64,000 nt of DNA from Erodium maritimum (taxonomy: Eukaryota > Streptophyta > Magnoliopsida > Geraniales > Geraniaceae). This document shows positions 36,926 to 46,200 of this stretch, piece after piece. The position numbers were made by a program, and so were the translations under genes. Below the pieces are notes generated by a model. The model worked only from the letters and a program-made list of their open reading frames with translations. It made no database searches and had not been told where the DNA came from. The DNA is taken from the NCBI GenBank assembly GCA_963921825.1, contig OY997591.1, positions 18,533,515 to 18,597,514 on the forward strand. Reading direction: 5' to 3'. Numbering within the stretch: the first letter of the stretch is position 1; each line of letters starts with the position of its first letter.

Positions 36926-37280
36926 TGTGTCTTGGGTGGCCATGAGAGCCTGTGTTTTACTGTTGTGTCTTGGGTGGCCATGAGAGCCCGTACTTTACTA
37001 TTGTGTCTTGGGTGGCCATGAGTGCCCGTGGGGTTGTTAAACCCGTGTCTTTACTGTTGGTGTGTCTTGGAAGGGCGTGAGTGCCCGTGGGGTTGTTGAG
37101 CCCGTGAGTTACTGTTGGTGTGTCTTGGGTGGCCATGAGTGCCCGTGGGGTTGTTGAGCCCGTGAGTTATGGTTGGTGTGTCTTGGGAGGCCGTGAGTGC
37201 CTGTGGGGTTGTTGAGTCCGTGTTTTACTGTTGGTGTCTTGGGTGGCCATGAGTGCATGTGGAGTGTTGAACCTGTCTTG
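36926..37280 (+). repeat. Tandem repeat in copy D, about 38-58 bp x 7
   Basis: Units begin GTGTCTTGGG(T/A)GGCC(A/G)TGAG(T/A)GCC. The first two are about 38 bp and the later ones about 56-58 bp, with an added GGGGTTGTTGAGCCCGTG block. Confidence 0.85.
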
Positions 37281-37397
37281 TTGCTGTTTGTTGAATTTTG
37301 CTTGTGATTGTGATTGGGTTTCCCCGAGGTTAATGACCCGACTTCGTGTCGGGAAGTGGTGTGGAATTTGGCTGGCTTACCTGACAGGGATCGGTAA

Positions 37398-37553
37398 GTT
37401 GCGAGCGTTCTTTGGCTGGCCTGACCGAGTTCGAGTCTCGGGAGGTTGCGAGCGTTCTTTGGCTCGCTTGACCGAGTTCGAGTCTCGGGAAGTTGCGAGC
37501 GTTCTTTGGCTAGCCTGACCGAATTCGAGTCTCGGGAGGTTGTGAGCGTTTTT
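37398..37553 (+). repeat. Tandem repeat in copy D, 47 bp x 3
   Basis: Units start GTTGCGAGCGTTCTTTGGCT at 37398, 37445 and 37492, with a partial at 37539. Each ends CGAGTTCGAGTCTCGGGA, itself a short inverted repeat. Confidence 0.9.
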
Positions 37554-38273
37554 AGGCGATGAGAGGGCAGCTCCCCTTCCGACTAGCTATCGGAAAAGCA
37601 GCGCTGTATATATCGCCAACAGGTCGACCACCTGGATCCTGACAGGGATCGGCAAAGCGCGTGGGGCAGGCTCGAGCCCAGTCGGTTAGCAACCGGCACT
37701 GAGCAGCTGACAAGAGTGCGATCCTTTGTGATCTTGTTTGGTGTGCGATCCTTTGTGATCTTGGGTGTTGCGTGGTGGTCTGTCGTGTCTTTGGAGGAGG
37801 TCGTCGATCGTTGTGTCGGGTCTACCTTACGTGTCCGAGTGTTGAGTCGGCTGAGGGAAGTATCAGTGTGTGGGTGTCGGTCGGGTTACTTGACTTTGGG
37901 GATGGTGTTCCCCGTGTTGAATTGGTTGTTGGTGTTACCGGCATTGTCTGCTAATTATGCCGTAGTCAGTATTTTATCCGTGGTGGTGAGCGAACGCTCA
38001 CCCCTAGCTGCTTTTCCTACAGGTACCAGTCGCAGGTTGGACTAGGTGAGCTTCCGAAGCTTGAAGAGCTGGGAGCGAGATTCTGGGTTTATTTTGAGTC
38101 TAGCGACGGATACCATACTTTTGTCCACTTGTTGGGACGTGTTTTAAGTTGTAAATATTATTTTGTTGAACAAATGGTGATTTTAAAGTATTTTAATGAA
38201 AAAGGGTTCAAAGTGTTTTATTGTTTTAAAAGTTCACGTCCTGAGTTCGGTTTACTGAAATTGGGGCGTGACA

Positions 38274-38580
38274 CTCCAACTCACAGACAATACACGTGAA
38301 CACATCCTTCGACATTCGGAAACGACGAAGAAATCGTGTTTCAGTGTACACGAGGTGATTATTGAAATAGTCACGCAGTAAACGTTCATTGGCAGCAACC
38401 TAGTCTCGCTTGATGTAGTTTTTCTTCTTTCATGGTTGTGTTGCGATCATGACTTCGCCTAACAAATTTTTAACCTCTTCAGATGGATTGGTGATGCTTT
38501 CTTCGATTGCACATTCCAAAATTCACTCGAGCCTCCGCTAATTGGCCAGGAGCTCTCTTCTTGCATCGGAATTTCTCACC
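38274..38580 (-). pseudogene. Harbinger transposase, N-terminal segment
   Basis: The minus strand reads RNSDARRELLAN..RRLE, SEEVKNLLGEVMIATQP, KKNYIKRD..AANERLLRDY, HLVYTETRFLRRFRMSKDVF, TCIVCELE, the usual N-terminus of plant Harbinger ALP1-like transposases (R.Y..RDR..AHERL..DYF....Y....FRRRFRM). No start methionine is evident; a splice site may precede 38580. The gene is cut by LTR copy D at 38274. Confidence 0.8.
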
Positions 38581-39649
38581 TTTTTGTATAAAAATATAGT
38601 TAATACAAGATTTTGGGGTCGGAAGAGTTGAGAATAAAAAGTATGATTTTTTTATGCTACACAGCTGATTTTATATAAAATTTGGGCCAATTTTAGCAAT
38701 AAATTTTGATTTCTTCAAATAAAAATTTATCAAAACCATAGTCAACTAGTGATCAATGGAGATATAGTTGTTTGCGTTAGCGGATAGAACCGTCGATTAG
38801 CTTACCGATGCTAACTACATACGTAACAATAACATACATATCTCTGTTTCTCGCTGAACTCTCCCAAAACCTAAACCTAAACTTTCCTCTTCTCCTCCTA
38901 TAAACGTCGTCGACGATATTCGTCGCCTCGACCATTGATATTGCTGGTGGTCTCTTCTGTTTTCTGGCCTTGGTCTCTGGCTCCTTCTCTTCGACCTACG
39001 CGTGCTCCTCCCTCCCGTTCTCGACACCTTATTCAAATATGGAGTTTCCCTTTTCATATTTGGACTTTGTGTTATGGTTTGGTGCTTCGAGATCTCCTCA
39101 CTTCAAAATCAGGTACCATAACTTCTTCTCCCCTTCATGCTCCGATTTCTCTCAGATCCTGGGTTTCTCCGATATATCCCGGTGTTGGCCGATAGAGAAT
39201 TCAACCTTTTTTTTCATGGAAAAGGTGGTTTGGGGTCTCTGATTTTGTTGCCTGGTTTGAGTCTTTCGGGCTCCTATCCCCTCTTTGGGATCGTCGGCTC
39301 ATGTGGTGCTGGCCTCCGACGATCGGACACACCTTCTGGACATGCGATTTGCTCTCTCTCTCTCTCTCTCTTCTTGTTGCAGGGGATGGTTTGGTGGATC
39401 GTTGGTTTTGAAGGTGCTTGCGGTGTGGACGTTCTTTGATTCAGCGGTCTTGGCACTCCAGTGGTCTCTGATGAGGGTGGGAGGCGCGTGGGGTCGTGTT
39501 GGGTTCATTAGTTTCGACGTTAATGCGTGGTCCTGAGGAGTCTTTTCCCGTTGTGTGGCCTTTGGGTTACTTCGGGTCATTGAGGAGTTAATCTATAGGT
39601 GTTGCAATATTTTAATTGATTTTTAATTTCTGTTTTTACAGATCTCATT
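38581..39649. other. Intergenic, no gene recognised
   Basis: AT-rich to about 38800, then pyrimidine-rich, transcript-leader-like sequence (38850-39600) with a (CT)n run at about 39351-39371. The second half resembles in style the LINE-tailed retroposons at 52.7-56 kb, but I see no poly(A) tail or terminal duplication. Confidence 0.4.
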
Positions 39650-42490
39650 TGTCACGCCCCAAATTCGGTATTGACCAGATCCGAGATGTGACTTAGTGAA
39701 ATTAAATAAAAACAAATCTAGAAGGGATTTAAGTCTGAAAATGAGAGAATAATATAAATCAACAGAGTTCAAATCTCGAGTCCCAAGCTCAGTCAATATA
39801 AAATGAACAACACAATACGTCTCTAATAACAACAAGTAAAACAACGTGCATCCGCCAGCTTCCCAGCTCTGCGTGACCCTCTAGTCCAAGGCATAGCTAT
39901 CACCTGTAGAAAACAGAGTAAAGGGGTGAGCTTGACGCTCAGTAGGGAGAACCACAAAAGGCTCCTCAATTCGGATTGACCAGAACACCTTTCCATAATT
40001 TGAAATATTTTAAGAGAGACGATATAACAATACAACACTTAAGCCAATTAACAGTCAACACTCCCTTTAATCTGACACTCCTAGGCCAACCATACCAACT
40101 TAACTCAACACCAACCATTTGACTAAGGGACACACCGAAGGGAACAATCCAAATAAGACACCCAAATACGTTTCCAAACTAACTTTTGACAATCAAAAGG
40201 AGTGGGCGACAACGAGAACATGTAACTCAAATTAAATAACTTTCACTTTACTCGACCACAAACTATCCCGAAAATCCTCGTCCAAAGCCCCTTCACGACC
40301 GACTCACGGATAAACACAAAGACGACGCTTTAACTTGCACGGAAGCCACACACATGAACTTCATCATCAAACAATCAAAATCAAGTCATTCACGGTCACA
40401 CACAACTCATAACAAGGAAAATACCCATAGCCACAACATAACAATACTCATTCAATTCAAAGCAATCTCAAACAAACAACTCGTAACCATCGCACGGTCT
40501 CGAGAGAAACCTGCTCGGCCCGGCGCAGCCGCACACAACTTCCCAACCACAAAGTCGGGATAGGCGGTCGACCGCATCGTAGAACACAGCGTTTTACCAA
40601 TCGAGGGAAGACAGGGAAATCGCCTCTTCGCGGCCTCATCTCTCGCGGTGCTCAACACAGCGTTTTACCGAGTGCTAGTCGGAAGGTAGGGAAACCACCT
40701 CTTCGCGGGACACAACGTTTTACCGACTCACGGTCGGAAGGTAGGGAAACCACCTTTCTTATGTAACCACAATACCACGAACACAACACTTTACCGATTG
40801 CGCGCCGGAAGGTACGATACACCTGACGGAAGTACATCTCTCACACTTTACCGGCCGCGCATCAAAACAATCACAATCACACTCACAAACATGATCACAA
40901 TCACGTTCTCAATTTACTCCCGTAACCATCACACACTTACCATCACTTACAGACACCACATTCGACGTGGTAACCCCATCGGCTTAACCGGTATCCGTTC
41001 CCCAACATCCCCAATTCAACATAACCGAGAAACAGGAAATAACCACTCAATCACTAACATGCAATACCAAGTTCAACTCTACTCGTTTTCATGTTCGTTA
41101 ATTAATAATCGTTCAAACAACATAGAGTACAAAATCCACACAATCAGCAAACAATCCTACAGGCACGACATGGCCTGATTCTACCAGCACAACATACCAA
41201 CACCTACGGCACGACATGGCTCGTAGGTCGTTCACATGTTATAAGACTACCCTAGTCAATTCCATCCTATATGCATACTAGTTATGTATCTGGTTATTAG
41301 GTTTCCTTATATGCATTCTAGTACATCCGTAATAAAGCGGGTTTCGAGGTAAACCCTACCTCTCAAATCTCTATCTGGGTCGCCTAGCTACTTACGTCCT
41401 GGCCAACTCCGGTCTTCTCCGTGCTCAGGGTAAATGCCTGGTTTTAACACAAAAGGAACAGTCATCTGTCCCGGTCCAGTCCGTAACGGTCCTCAAATTA
41501 ATAAATTAGTGCAGTAGTTTGTCCAAACGTCCTTTAAAAGTCCGATAAGTCCTTGTATTTATATGATTTTAATCCAATTAAATTAATTACATTAATGTCC
41601 TGACCCGGATCCGACCCGAGCCCGAAACCCGGACCCGAATCCGACCCGGATCCGACCCAATCCAACCTCAGACCCGGACTTAACCCGAGCCCGACCCAGA
41701 CCCGGATCCAGACCCGGATCAGGACCCGGACCTCAGATCCAGTCCAGGCCCGAGGCTCGAACCAAGTTCAGGCCTGAGGCCCAAACCAAGTCCGGCCCAA
41801 AGGCCCAGACCAGAGTTGAAGCCCAAGGCCCGAGTCCGAGGCCCGAGTATCGTTCTTGGCCCGAGCCCAAGCTCGCTCAGGTCTGAGATGAGGCGGCTAG
41901 GGTTCCGGCAACGGCGGCGACGAGACGGAACCAGGGTTTCACGACGGTGGTAGAGTCGTCAGGAGCTCGGGATGACGGGGAGAAGGTTGCTAGGGCGAGC
42001 CTGGAGTTCCTCCGCTTCAGATCTGACGGCGAGGAGTAGATATGGAGCTCGGGCTCCGGCGAGCTTCTTCATCCAAGCTCGGCCACCAACCGAGCTCGTA
42101 CGAGCACGATTCCCAGAAGAGGAAGGGAGGGAAGGATGGGTCAGGCCCGAATGACGGCTCACCTGAACTGGATTTCGCGTCGCCGGTACGGCGTAGCTCG
42201 GAAATGAGCGGGCGACGACGGAGGTGAAAGGGTTTGGGGCGGCGGTGCTGATTTGGTTCGAAACGAAGAGGAAGAAGAAGAGAGGAGATGGGTTCTCTGG
42301 CACGGTCGTGACGATGGAAGGTCGAGGGAGAAGAAGCAGAAGCTGGAGAAGCTAGGAGACGGAGCTCCGGCGTGGTTCGAGGGTGAGAGACGGCGAGGGA
42401 GTTCAAGAGCTCGGGGGAGAAGGAGAGAGCGAGTCTCGGGTTCTGTGCGCAGAAGTGAGAGATGAAGCGGCGCGAGAGGGTTTTGATCGC
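39650..42490 (-). mobile_element. Long LTR-like element, copy E (minus strand)
   Basis: On the plus strand it begins TGTCACGCCCCAAATTCGG, the reverse complement of the common terminus. Reading the minus strand backwards from there: acceptor-like TTTTCTACAG (intron end 39904), hairpin GAGCG..CTC at 39925-39943, TTTTACCG/CGGAAGG repeats (40570-40860), CATGTCGTGCC motifs near 41200, GACCCGGATCC-rich simple sequence (41600-41850), a C/T-rich leader, donor-like TTCAG|GTGAG at 42161/42160, and a TATATAAAA box near 42500. The end at high coordinate is not defined: no TGTAA..ACC start or matching TCATT duplication was found, so it is probably truncated. Confidence 0.7.
40570..40860 (-). repeat. Tandem hairpin repeat in copy E, 60-80 bp x 4
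   Basis: Four units with ACA(G/A)CGTTTTACCG, a spacer, then CGGAAGGTAGGGAAACCACC. On the minus strand this is CCTTCCG..CGGTAAAACG, the module of copies A, C and D. Confidence 0.75.
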
Positions 42491-43280
42491 TATAGTTTTT
42501 ATATATTTTAAAAATCGAATTTTTATATAATTCAAAAAATCAAATTTATACATTTGAACAAAAATCAGATTTTTTTTATAATTAATATTTTATATACTTC
42601 ACATATTTATGAATAATAATTTTTTAGAATTAATTCTTAAACATAATTATTTTACACATTTACAGATGAACAAAAAAATCGACAACTTTTTAAATTAGTA
42701 TTATTTTCTTTTCTTTTTTTATTTAATTTATTCTAGAATTTTCATAAAAATACCCTAATCTTTTTCAGATGTCAAAAGTTGAAGGGTGTTTTTTGTGTTT
42801 TTTAAAAAAACAAGGTCATGTGCAAAACACATGACCATTTTCCATCCATTTTGGATGAAAAATTAACGATTGGATATGAAACTAAAATAATAGTTTGTCA
42901 GAGTATTAAAATGCAAAATAAACAAACTAAGATATTAAACTACAAATAAAAATTTACCAGGGTATTAAAATAAAGTTTTCCCTTAAATTAATTTTAATTT
43001 TGAAATTGGGTGGAAAAAAACAAGCATTAATCATGGTAATTTTGGCTTGGTGGTTCAGTAGTGTATAAACCAGCGCCAACAGTCAGATCATTCGACAGTG
43101 GAGTTTTAAATTTAAAAAAGAAGGCTGAGAAAAGGACCAAGACTAGGCTAGGGTACTCCTTCTCTCCCACTGCAACGATACTTCCAATTTTCCCTCCATA
43201 TTTACAATTTCTCCTCCCTTCACAACCCTAACTCTCTCTCTATCCGTTAACAATCGAGGATCATCTTATCGTATAGTAGA
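42491..43280. promoter_or_regulatory. Upstream region of the BRCT gene
   Basis: Very AT-rich sequence (42490-43000), partly U3-like sequence of copy E, then about 280 bp before the BRCT start codon. The last part has CTTCTCTCCCACTGC and TCTCTCTCTATCC pyrimidine tracts like a plant 5'UTR. A GTCATGTG..CACATGAC palindrome lies near 42815-42835. No confident TATA box. Confidence 0.4.
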
Positions 43281-46200
43281 ATGGGCTCTCTTGGCATCGA
43301 TGGTGGTGATACCAAACCCAACGCCAATGTCGATTTCGCCGACACCCAGCTCCTCGACAACGCAAATGTCGATTTCGCTGACACACAGGTCCTCGACACC
43401 CAGTTCTCGCCTCCTCCGTCTTCTGGTAATGCTTTTTTTTTTCACGCTCCACATTTTTGTTTCCTGTTTGTTATGGATTAATTTATTTTCTAAAGGGGTT
43501 ACTCCATGTACTAACACCTAACTTTCAGAAATTGTTAAATCCAAACCCTGTACAATTGAAATTGTCATGTAGTAACGGTCAATTAACTGAAATTGCCAAT
43601 TGTTTCTAATTTTAAACGGACGTTAACTTGGACAAGTGAAAAGTCGAGTTTACCCTCAAATATGTTCTTCCTACGGATGTTAACTTGGCCTAACTTCATC
43701 CCTTTGTGACCTAATCTCTTCATCTCAGCTCTTCGAACTTCATCTCTTTATGTCCAACCTTCGAATTTCATCTCTTCGTGACCTCAGCTCGCGCAAGCTC
43801 TATTATAAAATGAGTCACGTGGGCAGCATGTGATTCACTGTTCACGGAAAAAATCAATTTAAACAGTACTTTTTGATTTTTAATAATTCAGCTTTGAAAT
43901 TCGTTACTATTTGACAATTTTCCAAAGCTTGGGTGCGGATTTGACAATTAAGTGTAGTACGAGGTTAGGATATGGAGTAAACCCTTTTCTAAATTTATAC
44001 TTTTATGTAATTTAGAGATAATACTTTTATTACACTTTGTATCCTCTTGAGACTATAGTTCTTGATGATGCCCCATACGTTAAATTTGAAACATTTAGTA
44101 CTGTGAGCCCTTGAGTGTGCTCTGTTCTAAATAATTCTGCCACTTGGGTATGCCATATATCTTCATGGTCTGAGGATTCAAATCTAAAGTAACTTAAAAA
44201 ATGTGAGGTTGGAAATGTATATTTGTATGATTTCAGTCATGAAAGCCATTTGAAGCCTGCACGAACAATTATATCAATAGTGAACCTTGCTAGTTGCTAT
44301 GAGATCCTTTCATTGTTTTCCAATCAATGTTATATATGAAATATTGAATTACTACTTGTTTTGACATTAAATATACAGGTGAGGGGGACAGGGATATGGA
44401 CGAGTTATGTTATTTCGAAGATACCGAGCCATTTGATCATACTATTCCCAATGATGACACTTTTGAAACCCAACTCGTGAATTTTTGTGGAAAAACCCAA
44501 CCCCTGAATCTCTGTAGCGAAACTCAGGATATGAGTCTTTATGGTGAACCCCAAACATCGGAGTATCCTGACTGCATTGGGAATATGGACACACAATTAT
44601 TAGAAGAGTTCGATAATGAAGTAGCCCTTGATAGTGATGACGAAGGTACAGATAAAACTGAAGTTTTGAGTTATAATGACGAGCTATCTGATGATAGCAT
44701 CGCAAGATGGAACAATGGGCAGTCAGACTACCAGGAGAGAATGCAGGATTCTCGTCTTCTTAAGCACAACGAGGAAGATGCAATTGAGCAAGCTGGTGTT
44801 TTAATTGATAAACAGCACAATTCAGGTGATTCAAATTCTTATTCATTTGAGATCGAATATAGTTTTTAGTTCTAGTAATACCTGATTTCCTTATTTTGCT
44901 GTGAACAAGTAAGTTACACTGGGTTCAAAAAAGGAGAGGAAGAACATTAAAGTTCACAGCCTCATTCCAACACTCAACGATACTTATTAAAGAGGAGATT
45001 TAATTTCTTAGTTGTGTGCATCCGTATCTATTTGTTGATGAATAAAAAACACAAGTATGTCTGTACTTATTTTGTATTTTACTATCAGTTGATCTATTTA
45101 AACCTTGGAGGTCTGCTGAAAATTTCATGCCCTACTTTTAGCTTCCAATATCAATTATAACATACTTTCTCCATCCGAATTTAAGTGTCTATTTTCCCTT
45201 TTGGTGGGTGAATTATGCTTAGTTTGTCAATAATATCTCTCAATATGTATGTTACAACAAACGCACATGGGGGAAGTGAACCAGTATAAATATTAATCAT
45301 TCATTTTGCAAAGATGTCAAATGGAAAACTAATTTTAGGATGCAGCCGGTGGTACCATTTGATTTTCTCACTTTCATTCGCAGCTTTATGTTTATTTTAC
45401 AATACCATTTGATTGGACCTGTAAAGACCAAAACTTGGTATTATTGATCTGCCCCTGTATAATTAGACTGAGATCTTTATCTGATGCATATGAAGAAGGC
45501 TATCAACTGTAGGTCTTAGGCTGATTAGATTTCAGGCTCTGATATTCAATCAATATCATCACTATGAAAACAACAAAAAAAGGCCTTTTGTTTTCATTTA
45601 AAATGAAGAAGACTCATTGCTAATGTTTGCATTACTGTATTAGCTGCTAAATTAAAGTGGTGAGTAGAAAGCTTCTTTTTTTTGTTTTAGTTTCTTGTGT
45701 CTTATGTTATCTTTCTTAAGACATCTGTGGTTAGGCTTTAAAGTCTTAGGGAAATTGATTTAATCCTCTCTAGGATTACTAAGGCTTAGCTTCTATTTCC
45801 TTCTAAGAGTTAGTATTTGGTATGTAAAATGTTTGCTAGCCATCCAGTTTGGTCTTCCAATGGTGAAAATTACAAACTAATCATCTATATGGTTAAGGTT
45901 CTCAATACTGTACTGGTACTATGATGTTTTGTTCTTTTATTGTTGTTAAAGTATTAATCCCATATCAGAAGAATATAAAAAAAGAGCTATATATAGAGGC
46001 TAAGGCCACACCCCCCTAACAAGGTTGACCTTTTAGTTGTGGAGCCTGATCCGGTATAAGTGCCTCGTTTACACCTATTATTTGGCCTGTTGTGGGTGCC
46101 AACACCAATTTCAATTATCTTACTGCAGAATTGTTGGTCAAATGCTGCAGCTCTTCTCCAACATTACCTGAATTCTGGGTTTTTGCTTGTTTAGTTGAAT

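Larger units (their letters stand above)
35145..38273 (+). mobile_element. Long LTR-like element, copy D
   Basis: A 3129-bp element, TGTAATAACCACTCCCGG...GGGGCGTGACA, flanked exactly by CTCCA (35140-35144 and 38274-38278). The first kilobase is closely similar to copy C; the minisatellite zones differ. Landmarks: donor-like CTCTAC|GTGAG at 35874/35875, GAGGTAGGGAAA near 36575, CCTTCCGAC..ATCGG hairpin near 37580, GAGCG/CGCTC hairpin at 37986-38004, acceptor-like TTTTCCTACAG ending at 38022. Same orientation as copy C and only 447 bp away, but with its own target duplication, so it is an independent insertion. Confidence 0.92.

Noticed and set aside
32009-38273. Copies C and D as the two LTRs of one retrotransposon
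   Set aside because: Each has its own exact 5-bp target duplication (ACCCG, CTCCA), and the 447 bp between them is Harbinger transposase coding sequence, not gag-pol.
42017-42553. 178-codon minus-strand frame as a protein
   Set aside because: It lies in the GC-rich leader region of LTR-like copy E, crosses its donor-like site and has no recognisable domain.
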